From positions 1 through 64,000 of the forward strand of contig UQCC01000004.1 in the NCBI GenBank assembly GCA_900539325.1: a stretch of DNA of 64,000 nt, in the 5' to 3' direction. Position numbers and translations under genes: made by a program. The stretch comes from an uncultured Eubacterium sp. Its GTDB lineage: Bacteria; Bacillota; Clostridia; Oscillospirales; Acutalibacteraceae. A model generated the notes under the pieces. It searched no databases. It had not been told where the DNA came from and saw only the letters and a program-made list of their open reading frames with translations. Positions 44,747 to 52,924 of this stretch are shown piece after piece (position 1 is the stretch's first letter; the number at the start of each line of letters is the position of its first letter).

Positions 44747-45826
44747 TTATCTTTCCGTACAGCTTATGCACGGGTCGATGGTGAGTACCTGAATAGGTAC
44801 ATCGGCAAGTTCACTGCCCGGCAAAATATGAATAAGCGATTGAATGTTTGTAAAGGTAGGAGTACGGATTCTGAATCTTTCAAGGAATTTTGTTCCGTTT
44901 GCCTTTGCGTAGTAAATTGTTTCCCCTCGAGGCTGTTCTATTCTTACAAACGCTTCGCCGTTCGGATTGCCCTTTTGCGGATTGCAAATTGCACCCTGCG
45001 GCATTTTTTGAGCACATTGGCGAATGATTTCGATTGATTGGAAGATTTCGCCGATTCTTACGGCGCATCTCGCATAGCCGTCACAGTCGTTTGATGTGAT
45101 AATGTCAAAATCAATCTTGTCGTATGCTTCGTAGCCTGTCTTTCTCATATCCATTTCAATGCCGCTTGCTCTTGCCATAGCACCTGCGGCATTCAATCTG
45201 TGTGCATCCTCTTTTGTGAGAATACCTACACCTTTGAGCCTTTTTTGAACAGAATAGTCGTTGAGAAAAACATTTGTCATTTTTCTGATGTCTTTTTCCA
45301 TACCGTTCAGTATGTCAACAAAGCTGTTAATCATACTGCTGTCCATATCTTTGAGGACACCGCCGATTTTGTTAACCGAAAAGATAACACGGCCGCCTGT
45401 TGATTCTTCAAACATATCAAGTACTTTTTCTCTCATTCTCCACGCTTGCATAAACAATGCGTCAAATCCGAATGCGTCTGCAAGAAGACCGAGCCACAAA
45501 AGGTGAGAGTGTATACGGCTCATTTCAAACCAAAATGTACGCAAAAACTTTGCTCTTTCTGGCACTTCGGCTTTGAATATTGCTTCAAGTGTTTCACAAT
45601 AACCGAGTCCGTGACCAAACGAACAAATACCGCAGGTTCTTTCAACAACATATTGGTAGTCGTTAAAATCTCGCTTTTCTGCGAGCATTTCAAGTCCTCT
45701 GTGAACAAAGCCGATTGACGGAACAGCTTCCACAACCTTTTCGTCTTCAAGCACAAGGTCAATGTGGATAGGCTCCGGCAAAACAGGGTGTTGAGGTCCG
45801 AAAGGAATAATTGATTGTTTACTCAT
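44747..45826 (-). CDS. echE: Ech hydrogenase large subunit EchE ([NiFe] site)
   Basis: Catalytic subunit that reduces protons or oxidises H2. The nickel-binding cysteines are Cys65/Cys68 (RTCGICSFGHG) and Cys353/Cys356 (DPCISCTER at the very end). The chain ends three residues after the last ligand, with no C-terminal extension to be cut off, so no maturation protease should be needed. That fits the short group 4 enzymes and the absence of a protease gene here. Length is 359 residues. It overlaps echD by eight bases. Confidence 0.96.
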   Translation of the reverse strand: MSKQSIIPFGPQHPVLPEPIHIDLVLEDEKVVEAVPSIGFVHRGLEMLAEKRDFNDYQYVVERTCGICSFGHGLGYCETLEAIFKAEVPERAKFLRTFWFEMSRIHSHLLWLGLLADAFGFDALFMQAWRMREKVLDMFEESTGGRVIFSVNKIGGVLKDMDSSMINSFVDILNGMEKDIRKMTNVFLNDYSVQKRLKGVGILTKEDAHRLNAAGAMARASGIEMDMRKTGYEAYDKIDFDIITSNDCDGYARCAVRIGEIFQSIEIIRQCAQKMPQGAICNPQKGNPNGEAFVRIEQPRGETIYYAKANGTKFLERFRIRTPTFTNIQSLIHILPGSELADVPIQVLTIDPCISCTER

Positions 45827-46205
45827 CCTTTTTGTCCTCCTTTTTTATAACCGTGATTTGCTTTTTGAACGGTGTTTCTTCTTTTATTCTGTAAAACTTG
45901 TCGTGGTAGTCAATGCTCATACCGATAACTTTGACGCCCCAAAGTTCCTTGATTTCGTTTTCGTAAAGGGTTGCGGCAGGGAAGATGTCCGAAAAACTCT
46001 TAATTTCCTCGTCAATCGGCAGGTCAATCTTGTAGTTTTCCATAAGATATTCTTTGTTGACAGAGTAAATTACCTCGTTATATCCCTCAAAGGCAACGGA
46101 GCAAATTTGTGAAAGACGGTAGCCGTCCTCATATTTCTTTTGCATAATGTCATAAAGTTCATCTTTGGTGACCTTTGTGATTGCAAAATCGTTGTAGTTA
46201 TTCAT
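45819..46205 (-). CDS. echD: Ech hydrogenase subunit EchD (NuoC-like)
   Basis: Soluble subunit related to the 30-kDa subunit of complex I, 128 residues. It shows the short NuoC-type pattern (YRLSQICSVAFEGYNEVIYSV; IKSFSDIFPAATLYENEIKELWGV). It overlaps both neighbours by eight bases, so all are translated together. The charged Lys-rich C-terminus is ordinary for the family. Confidence 0.92.
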   Translation of the reverse strand: MNNYNDFAITKVTKDELYDIMQKKYEDGYRLSQICSVAFEGYNEVIYSVNKEYLMENYKIDLPIDEEIKSFSDIFPAATLYENEIKELWGVKVIGMSIDYHDKFYRIKEETPFKKQITVIKKEDKKDE

Positions 46206-46662
46206 CCTTGAGTGCCTCCTTTACCTGCCTTCTCTTTTCTTTTAACTTTTCGCTTTTTTCTTTGAGCAATTCAAGTGATTTTACAACGCCGTCAATGATG
46301 GATTGTGGTCTTGCGGCACAGCCCGGTACATAAATGTCAACCGGGATAGCCTTGTCAACACCGCCGAGAACATTGTAGCAGTCTTTGAAAACGCCGCCGT
46401 TGCAGGCACAGATTCCGATTGCACACACAACCTTTGGCTCTGTCATTTGCTCGTATATTTGCTTAACAACACTTTCGTTCTGTGAGTTGACTGAGCCTGT
46501 GATAAGCAAAATGTCCGCATGCTTTGGATTTCCTGTATTGATAATACCAAAGCGTTCTATGTCATATAATGGAGTTAGGCACGCAAGAACCTCAATGTCG
46601 CATCCGTTGCATGAGCTTCCGTCATAGTGCATAATCCAAGGTGATTTTGTTACATCTGCCAT
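46198..46662 (-). CDS. echC: Ech hydrogenase small subunit EchC (NuoB-like)
   Basis: Carries the proximal [4Fe-4S] cluster between EchF and EchE. The 154-residue protein has the NuoB cysteines: Cys18/Cys21 (SSCNGCDIEVL), the later ACNGG and PGCAARP cysteines, and the LLITGSVNSQNE segment. Its start is immediately after the echB stop. Extended Lys/Glu-rich C-terminal tail of about 20 residues. Confidence 0.95.
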   Translation of the reverse strand: MADVTKSPWIMHYDGSSCNGCDIEVLACLTPLYDIERFGIINTGNPKHADILLITGSVNSQNESVVKQIYEQMTEPKVVCAIGICACNGGVFKDCYNVLGGVDKAIPVDIYVPGCAARPQSIIDGVVKSLELLKEKSEKLKEKRRQVKEALKDE

Positions 46663-47562
46663 TTATATTACCCCCTTGCCTTTAAGCACTTCAATAACAA
46701 TAAGGTTGAGTGCACCCAAAACTGCGGTAACAATCCAGGTGTTATCAAGCATTTGCTTCCATTTGAGTCTTGCGTTTGTGTTGTCAATAAGAATTTCCGC
46801 AAAATAGCAGATAGCCATACAAACTATTGCAAGAAGTACGCTCCACGGTTTTGAATTGAGAAAGAAGAGTGACAAAAGCCCCAAAAGGAAGATGTTTTCG
46901 TACCAGTGCGAAACTTCAACAATCGCAAACATCTGACCGTTGAATTCCGTTGTGATACCTTTTACCATCTCTTGGTGAGCGTGGTGCGAGGTTGAGAGGT
47001 CAAACGGGTGCTTGCGGAGTTTGATTGTGAGGATAAATACAAATCCGAGGAAGATACCCGGCAAAAGAACAATTGCAGGCAAACTGTCATGAGTTGCGAT
47101 TTCCGACACTCTGAAGCTTCCCGATGCAATGTAAAATCCGATTGCCGCAATAAGAACCATAGGCTCATATGCAAGCATCTGCACAAGTTCTCTGCTTGCA
47201 CCCATAAATGCATACGGCGAGTGACCGCTTGATGCAGCGATTACAAGGAAAATGTTTGCGGTTGTGAGCGTAAAGAGAACAAGCATAATGTCATAGCCTG
47301 CGAAGAAAAGCAAGCCGGTTACAATGATGAAAAACAGGAACGAGAGAAGATAAAGCATCTGAACTCTGTTGATAACCTTTGTTTGCTTTTTCATAAGTTT
47401 TGTTATATCGTAAAGCGGCTGAAGAACAGGCGGTCCCTGTCTGCCTTGCATTCTTGCGGTGATTTTTCTGTCAATTCCGGCAAGGAGTGCACCCAAAAAC
47501 GGAGCAAGTATCAAGTAAAGTACTGCACTGATGATAGGTAAAACAATATTTTTCATTAGCAC
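46663..47562 (-). CDS. echB: Ech hydrogenase membrane subunit EchB (NuoH-like)
   Basis: Membrane subunit that couples electron transfer to ion pumping, related to NuoH. The 299-residue protein has about eight membrane helices and conserved loops: GIDRKITARMQGRQGPPVLQ, the SGHSPYAFMGASRELVQMLA loop and TEFNGQMFAIVE. It overlaps echA by seven bases. Confidence 0.95.
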   Translation of the reverse strand: MLMKNIVLPIISAVLYLILAPFLGALLAGIDRKITARMQGRQGPPVLQPLYDITKLMKKQTKVINRVQMLYLLSFLFFIIVTGLLFFAGYDIMLVLFTLTTANIFLVIAASSGHSPYAFMGASRELVQMLAYEPMVLIAAIGFYIASGSFRVSEIATHDSLPAIVLLPGIFLGFVFILTIKLRKHPFDLSTSHHAHQEMVKGITTEFNGQMFAIVEVSHWYENIFLLGLLSLFFLNSKPWSVLLAIVCMAICYFAEILIDNTNARLKWKQMLDNTWIVTAVLGALNLIVIEVLKGKGVI

Positions 47563-49535
47563 AAACCTCCTGTTACTATTGTTGCAACGGTAAATGCCGC
47601 AATCAAGAATATTGAAACATAAACACTCGGTTTGTACATATGACTTTCACCGAAGATGTCTTCCATATACCAGTTTGTAAGGAATTCCTTTTTCTCAGTG
47701 CCGAACGAGTCGATAAAGCCGACTTGGTCGGGAGTACCGATACCGTTAAAGTATCTTTCTGCTTTAGGAAACGGTCTGTTCTTTGCAACAAGAACATATG
47801 TAAGTATAGGAATAACAAAGATAAATACAACCATAAGGATTGTAAGCACAATGTTTTCGCTTGAAATAACCGCATACTCACTGTTGAATATTTTTGCCGT
47901 ATACGGTTTAACTACGAATTTTGAAATGAGCGGGAACACAAATACAATAAGAATCATAAGACCTGCGTGAGTAAAGAGCGAAGCCCACTGATTTGCCGTG
48001 ATGGTGTTTTTGCGGCGCTTGTCGGTAGGGTTTGATGAAAGTACGGTAGCAAGCCACTTTGACCAATAGAAAAGTGTTGTTGCCGAGCCGAAGCAAATGC
48101 AAAGCACAAGAAGTGTGGAAACGATGATTTCAAGTGTGCTGCCGCTTGCAAGACCGGTATCAACAAATGCCTTGAGTGCCGCCCATTTTGAAACGAGCAT
48201 ACCGAACGGAGCAAGGAACATACCTGCAATACCTACAACAAGAGTCCATGTGAGATATGGATATCTTCTTACCAAGCCGTGCATGGTTTCTATATCTCTT
48301 GAACCTGTTTGATGTTCAATAGAACCGACTGTTTGGAACAAAAGCGATTTTGATACGGCGTGGAAAATCACAAGGAAAATTGCCGCCCAAACGGTTTCCT
48401 CCGTACCTATGCCGGCACAAGCCGTGATAAGTCCGAGGTTTGAAAGTGTTGAGTAAGCCAAAACTTTTTTGCCGTCATATGCCGTGATTGCAAGCATAGA
48501 CATTGCAAGGAAGGTAAGACCGCCTACAAGACCTACCATATATCCGCTGAATTCTCCGCTCATAGCCGGAGCAAGACGGATTAAAAGATAAACGCCTGCT
48601 TTAACCATTGTTGCACTGTGCAAAAGTGCCGATGACGGAGTAGGTGCAACCATTGCACCGAGCAACCATTTTGAAAACGGAAGTTGTGCACTTTTTGTAA
48701 GAGCACCGAATGAAAGACAAATTACCGGTAAAACTATAAGTGACTTGTCTTGTGTGAGTATGCTCTGCAAGTCGGTAACGCCGTGGTTAATGCCGAAGAT
48801 TACAATACCCACAGCCATACCCAAACCTCCGAGAAGGTTCATCCACAAAGCCTTAAAGCAGTTGTTGATTGCTTCGCCTGTCTTTGTGTAGCCGATGAGA
48901 AGAAATGAACAAACGCTTGTTACTTCCCAGAAAAAGTAGAGCCAAATGAGGTTGTTTGAAAAAACAAGACCGAACATTGCACCGATGAACACATACATAA
49001 TCGCAAAGAAAAAGCCTCGTCTGTCCTTAACTTCGTCACCGTGATGGTAGTGATAATCGTCCATATATCCGCATGCGTATACGGTTATAAGCGTGCCTAC
49101 TACGGCAACAATCATCACCATAATGATTGTTAGTTGGTCACAATACAGGTTGTTGATTTGAATTTCAGGCTTAATTCCCGAAAATTCATACCAAAATTCA
49201 AGCCCTGTTTGTGCTATTGACAAAATTGCCGCATAGTATTTTTTGTACTTGATTGAAAGCACGGTGATGAGTACCACTAAAAATACTTCGCCGGCAACCA
49301 TCAGGTAGTCAACAATTTCAACAAAAGGTACGCCGCCTATGAGTGTTTCCTCGTTGAATGTCATTTGTCCGCCGCCTAATGTGTAATAGGTTACGGTAAA
49401 CATCAGAGCCGCAAAAATAATTGCGCCTGCAGATACATAGGTTATGATTTTTCTTGTCTTGTTGTTTTTTGTAAGTCCCTGCAACAATGCGCTGATGAAA
49501 GGGAAAACGACAAGAAATGCAATCATAATTTCCAT
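47556..49535 (-). CDS. echA: Ech hydrogenase membrane subunit EchA (NuoL/MrpA-like)
   Basis: Antiporter-like ion-pumping subunit. From the start at 49535 it has 659 residues with about 15 membrane helices. The conserved antiporter motifs are present: LIWLYFFWEVTSVCSFLLIG (Glu of TM5) and the lysine helix SAQLPFSKWLLGAMVAPTPS. The start is placed at MEIMIAFLVVFPF, after an AAAAGGGG site; in-frame ATGs further upstream would precede this with a charged non-family segment. It is the first gene of the operon, with a promoter at 49608-49636. Confidence 0.94.
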   Translation of the reverse strand: MEIMIAFLVVFPFISALLQGLTKNNKTRKIITYVSAGAIIFAALMFTVTYYTLGGGQMTFNEETLIGGVPFVEIVDYLMVAGEVFLVVLITVLSIKYKKYYAAILSIAQTGLEFWYEFSGIKPEIQINNLYCDQLTIIMVMIVAVVGTLITVYACGYMDDYHYHHGDEVKDRRGFFFAIMYVFIGAMFGLVFSNNLIWLYFFWEVTSVCSFLLIGYTKTGEAINNCFKALWMNLLGGLGMAVGIVIFGINHGVTDLQSILTQDKSLIVLPVICLSFGALTKSAQLPFSKWLLGAMVAPTPSSALLHSATMVKAGVYLLIRLAPAMSGEFSGYMVGLVGGLTFLAMSMLAITAYDGKKVLAYSTLSNLGLITACAGIGTEETVWAAIFLVIFHAVSKSLLFQTVGSIEHQTGSRDIETMHGLVRRYPYLTWTLVVGIAGMFLAPFGMLVSKWAALKAFVDTGLASGSTLEIIVSTLLVLCICFGSATTLFYWSKWLATVLSSNPTDKRRKNTITANQWASLFTHAGLMILIVFVFPLISKFVVKPYTAKIFNSEYAVISSENIVLTILMVVFIFVIPILTYVLVAKNRPFPKAERYFNGIGTPDQVGFIDSFGTEKKEFLTNWYMEDIFGESHMYKPSVYVSIFLIAAFTVATIVTGGLC

Positions 49536-49607
49536 TTTTTTGCCCCTTTTCCTAGGAGAATCTACTCCAAAATCCTCTTTATTTGTATCTAATTTATACC
49601 GCATAAG

Positions 49608-49636
49608 ATAATAGCACATATTTTGTTCAAAATCAA
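49608..49636 (-). promoter_or_regulatory. ech-hyp operon promoter
   Basis: On the minus strand TTGATT (49636-49631), 17 bases, TATTAT (49613-49608), about 70 bases before the echA start. Confidence 0.6.
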
Positions 49637-49714
49637 CAAAATAAGTTATATTTTAGGAAAAATTTAGTATATTATTTTTATAAATATTTACTAATTAATA
49701 TTTTATGTTTTCTA

Positions 49715-49743
49715 TTGATTAAAAAAATTTTTTGATGTATAAT
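49715..49743 (+). promoter_or_regulatory. polysaccharide deacetylase promoter
   Basis: TTGATT (49715-49720), 17 bases, TATAAT (49738-49743), 30 bases before the start. The 49536-49773 gap holds only the two divergent promoters and AT-rich DNA. Confidence 0.65.
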
Positions 49744-49773
49744 GTTTTCAAACTTAAGTAATTGGAGGAAGTC

Positions 49774-51087
49774 ATGTCCAGAAAAATCAGATTGACGGGT
49801 TTGGTGCTCACGGCAGTTATTTTGCTTGCGGGATTAATCGCAATTTGCGGTGTTTCTTCGCAAAATATAGGCCCTGTTAAATCACCGGAAATTGTCGGCA
49901 CCTCGTCGGATTCCGTCAAACTTTCGTGGAAAAGAGTAGGTTCGTCCGACGGATATTTTGTTTATCAGAAAAAAGGTGATAAGTTCAAAAAGATAAAGAC
50001 TGTAAAAGACCCGCAAAAGCTCGGTTGCACAGTTAAAAATCTTGATGATTCCACTGCATATACATTTGTTGTAAAGGCTTTTAAGCAACATAAGAAAAAA
50101 CTTGTTGAAAGCGAAAAGTTCACAGAGGTTTCAGCTTGCACCGTACCTAAAGCACAAAATGCTAAGGTTGAGGCTGTTCAGGCAAACGCCCTCAGAATTT
50201 CCTGGCAGGCAAATCCAAAATGCGGCGGATATGATGTTCAATATGCAAAGTCAAAAGATTTCAGCGATAAAGAAAGTATTAACATCAAAAATGCAAAATC
50301 GGATTCTACCGATATTTTGGAACTTAAAGTTAATGATGAATATAATGTTCGCGTTCGTTCTTATGTTTATTTTAACGAGCAGAAAATCACCGGTAAGTGG
50401 AGCAAGGTTGTAACCGCAAAGGTGCTTGATGCAGCAGGAATTGCCGCTGTTGACGCCACAAAGCCTATGATTGCCGTTACATTTGATGACGGACCGGGCT
50501 ATAATGGAGCTTCGGACAAAATCCTTGATGTAATCGAAAAATATCACATCAAGGCAACATTCTTTATGCTTGGCTCAAACGCTTCAAATCTTACAAAGAA
50601 TGTAAAGCGCAAGGTGGCTCTCGGCTGTCAAATCGGCAACCACACCTACAATCACGAGCATTACGGCAAAAATGTTACTCCTGCCGATATTACAAAGGCG
50701 TCCGACGCTATTGAAAAGGCTTGCGGAGTTCGTCCTACTGCGTTCCGTTCTCCGGGCGGAATAACAACGGATCTTATTCGTAACACCTGTAAGCAGGAAA
50801 AAATGCCGCTTTATTATTGGTCACTCGATACTCAGGATTGGAAGAGCAGAAATGCCGATAAGGTATACAATGCCGTTATAAAAAATGTGTCCGACGGTGA
50901 TATAATTCTCATGCACGAGATTTACACTTCAACCGCAGATGCGTTTGAAAGAATGGTTCCCGTTCTTCTCAAAAAGGGTTATCAGTTTGTAACCTGTGAT
51001 GAACTTGTTGCCGCCAAATCAGGCAAAAAACCCGAACCGGGCACACAGTATGTAGACGGCAAAACAATAAATAATAAAACATCGTAA
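49774..51087 (+). CDS. polysaccharide deacetylase with two fibronectin type III domains
   Basis: Secreted or membrane-tethered metal-dependent deacetylase of wall or surface glycan. The 437-residue protein has an N-terminal signal/anchor (about 5-28), two Fn3-like domains (about 35-120 and 128-225) and a NodB domain. Catalytic motifs are TFDDGP with Asp238-Asp239, the metal pair His290/His294 in NHTYNH, RSPGG, and the closing LMHEI histidine. The start at 49774 follows ATTGGAGGAAG; an ATG four codons earlier lies in that site. Substrate is not decided by sequence; peptidoglycan N-acetylglucosamine is the usual one. Confidence 0.92.
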   Translation: MSRKIRLTGLVLTAVILLAGLIAICGVSSQNIGPVKSPEIVGTSSDSVKLSWKRVGSSDGYFVYQKKGDKFKKIKTVKDPQKLGCTVKNLDDSTAYTFVVKAFKQHKKKLVESEKFTEVSACTVPKAQNAKVEAVQANALRISWQANPKCGGYDVQYAKSKDFSDKESINIKNAKSDSTDILELKVNDEYNVRVRSYVYFNEQKITGKWSKVVTAKVLDAAGIAAVDATKPMIAVTFDDGPGYNGASDKILDVIEKYHIKATFFMLGSNASNLTKNVKRKVALGCQIGNHTYNHEHYGKNVTPADITKASDAIEKACGVRPTAFRSPGGITTDLIRNTCKQEKMPLYYWSLDTQDWKSRNADKVYNAVIKNVSDGDIILMHEIYTSTADAFERMVPVLLKKGYQFVTCDELVAAKSGKKPEPGTQYVDGKTINNKTS

Positions 51088-51136
51088 ATTTGATAAAGCT
51101 TCCGAAACACGCCAAAATATAATCAACCGAACTATG

Positions 51137-51184
51137 CCTCTCTTGTAAAGAGAGGTGGCAACACGAAGTGTTGACGGAGAGATT
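51137..51184. repeat. two-hairpin intergenic repeat (element A, copy 2)
   Basis: CCTCTC/GAGAGG stem, GTGG joint, CAACAC/GTGTTG stem, then GACGGAGAGATT. Same plan as 8979-9034 with compensating stem changes. Confidence 0.6.
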
Positions 51185-51186
51185 GT

Positions 51187-51221
51187 AAAAGCACCGTAAG
51201 TATCGAACTTGCGGTGCTTTT
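51187..51221. terminator. long hairpin after the deacetylase gene
   Basis: AAAAGCACCGTAAGT pairs with ACTTGCGGTGCTTTT (15 pairs, one G-T) around five bases. The built-in TTTT and later T-runs suggest a terminator; it may also be part of the adjacent repeat. Confidence 0.65.
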
Positions 51222-51268
51222 GGCGTTTTTCGTTTTTTGCTCAGTCGAGGTATCTATATACATCTTCC

Positions 51269-51302
51269 TTCGCAAGAAAACGAAATTCAAAAGCTTTCTC
51301 AA
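51269..51302. repeat. 34-bp dispersed repeat, copy 2
   Basis: Matches 16-49 with two mismatches. It lies between the terminator and the sigma-factor promoter. No gene is present in 51088-51386. Confidence 0.6.
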
Positions 51303-51332
51303 TATTTACCTAATTTACAGAAATATTTTTAT

Positions 51333-51358
51333 GTGACCGTTTTATCCTCACAATCGTT
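51333..51358 (+). promoter_or_regulatory. candidate ECF-sigma promoter (autoregulation)
   Basis: GTGACC (51333-51338), 16 bases, CGTT (51355-51358). This resembles ECF-type promoters and lies just before an ECF sigma gene, so the sigma factor may drive its own operon. Confidence 0.5.
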
Positions 51359-51386
51359 TTGATAGTAGAGAAGGGAGATGATGACA

Positions 51387-51866
51387 GTGATAAATTTTGA
51401 TAAATTGTATCAAAAATACGGAGAAATGCTTTATAAAATAGCCTTTTTGTATTTTGGCAATTCGCACGATGCCGAGGATGCCTTGCAGGAAGTTTTTGTC
51501 AAAGCGTTGCAAAAACTCCCCAACGGTACAGATGAGCATCAAAAAGCGTGGCTCATTCGTGTAACGCAAAATCAGTGCAAGGATATGCTTAAAAGAAGCG
51601 AAAATAAAAATTGTTGCATTGATGATGTTGTGATTGTCGGTGAGTGCGAAAACATCAATAACGAAAGCAGAATTGATATTTTGCAAAAGATAGTTAAACT
51701 TTCGCCAAAATATAAAACTGCTGTCATCCTTTATTACTATTATGATTATTCCGTGTCGCAAATTGCCGATACATTAAAAATTTCACAGTCGAGTGTAAAA
51801 ATGCGATTGAAGCGTGGACGGGATATTCTGAAATTAGAATTGGAGGGTTACGAAAATGAAATATGA
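51387..51866 (+). CDS. ECF-family RNA polymerase sigma factor
   Basis: Extracytoplasmic-function sigma factor of about 159 residues. Region 2 is GEMLYKIAFLYFGNSHDAED with ALQEVFVKALQKL. Region 4 is LSPKYKTAVILYYYYDYSVS followed by the helix-turn-helix QIADTLKISQSSVKMRLKRG. The start is uncertain: ATGs at 51378 and 51381 sit on or too near the AAGGGAG site (51371-51377), whereas GTG at 51387 is nine bases away and is chosen. It overlaps the next gene by 11 bases, the usual sigma/anti-sigma arrangement. Confidence 0.9.
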   Translation: MINFDKLYQKYGEMLYKIAFLYFGNSHDAEDALQEVFVKALQKLPNGTDEHQKAWLIRVTQNQCKDMLKRSENKNCCIDDVVIVGECENINNESRIDILQKIVKLSPKYKTAVILYYYYDYSVSQIADTLKISQSSVKMRLKRGRDILKLELEGYENEI

Positions 51867-52869
51867 TGATTTTAAAAATTCGTTAGATTTTGTAAAACCC
51901 GATGCACATTTGCAAACAAGATTAAAGGCAAAGGTTGAGGGTGCTCAAAACAAAACGAAAAAGTCAAAAAAGCCTGTGATTTTGGGCTTGGTATCGGTTA
52001 TGGCATTGGCTGTTGTTGTGACAGGTTTGGGAGTAAATGACCTAATCGGTACAGACAAGGTGCTCACCTCTGAACATTCGATTTCGGCACCGACACAATC
52101 AGATTCAGCAACATGCAAGGTCGCACCGGGTTTTGTCAATATCGTGTATGCTAATGATGAAAAAAGCTACGCAATGGATGTCGGTGATATAAGCGTGGAT
52201 TCACCGCCGTATTGTCAAATCGGCGCATGGAGCATTAAAAACAAATCCGAGGCTGAAATAAATGATATGAGAGAGCAAATTTATGAGGATTTCAGGCTTG
52301 TTAAGGGTTTTGTCGGAGAAAACGAAGTTTATTTTGGTACGCTTTGGACTATTGAAAGAATGGAAAATGCTCTTGTTTATTCTGTCTATTGCGGTGCGTT
52401 TGACTTTGATTTGAGCGAGGACGATTACGCCAATGTAAAGGAAATTCGTGTTACAAATTCAAATCGAAAATACGGCGAAATGGAAATCGTTGCCGAAGAT
52501 TCATTGTTTGATGAAAATTTGAAGCGAATAGACGGTAAAACTTTAGCCGATGTCGATGAATTAGAAAATATCTATATCAAAAATCGCAACACGAAGTACG
52601 CATCTCTGTCGGGTGACAGGTTTCGCAGATGTATGAAACTTGAAAAAACCGGTGATGCAAGCTTCAGAATCAATTGGAAAATGAGTGACGCATTTTACAA
52701 ACTTTTCGATGAAAATCCCGATGTTGACCTTACAAAAATAAAAGACACCCTCACATTCGAAGTTGTTTTTAATGATGATTCGGTGTCAAAAAGCGTTGTT
52801 GATATTTCGTTTGATAAAAACGGAAATATGAAAACCAAACCCGCTTCGTTCCAATATATTCATAACTAA
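51856..52869 (+). CDS. putative membrane anti-sigma factor partner
   Basis: Protein of 337 residues with a short cytoplasmic N-terminus (about 1-38), one membrane helix (about 40-60) and a large external part. No recognised catalytic motif. The small cytoplasmic part and overlap with the ECF sigma gene suggest it holds the sigma factor at the membrane until an external signal. I do not recognise the external domain. A bidirectional terminator follows. Confidence 0.6.
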   Translation: MKYDDFKNSLDFVKPDAHLQTRLKAKVEGAQNKTKKSKKPVILGLVSVMALAVVVTGLGVNDLIGTDKVLTSEHSISAPTQSDSATCKVAPGFVNIVYANDEKSYAMDVGDISVDSPPYCQIGAWSIKNKSEAEINDMREQIYEDFRLVKGFVGENEVYFGTLWTIERMENALVYSVYCGAFDFDLSEDDYANVKEIRVTNSNRKYGEMEIVAEDSLFDENLKRIDGKTLADVDELENIYIKNRNTKYASLSGDRFRRCMKLEKTGDASFRINWKMSDAFYKLFDENPDVDLTKIKDTLTFEVVFNDDSVSKSVVDISFDKNGNMKTKPASFQYIHN

Positions 52870-52878
52870 CATAACTAA

Positions 52879-52915
52879 AAAACGACACCGCTTTGCTATG
52901 AAGTGGTGTCGTTTT
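52879..52915. terminator. bidirectional terminator
   Basis: AAAACGACACCGCTT pairs with AAGTGGTGTCGTTTT (15 pairs, one G-T). A- and T-runs on both sides serve both convergent genes. Confidence 0.85.
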
Positions 52916-52924
52916 GTATAGTGC

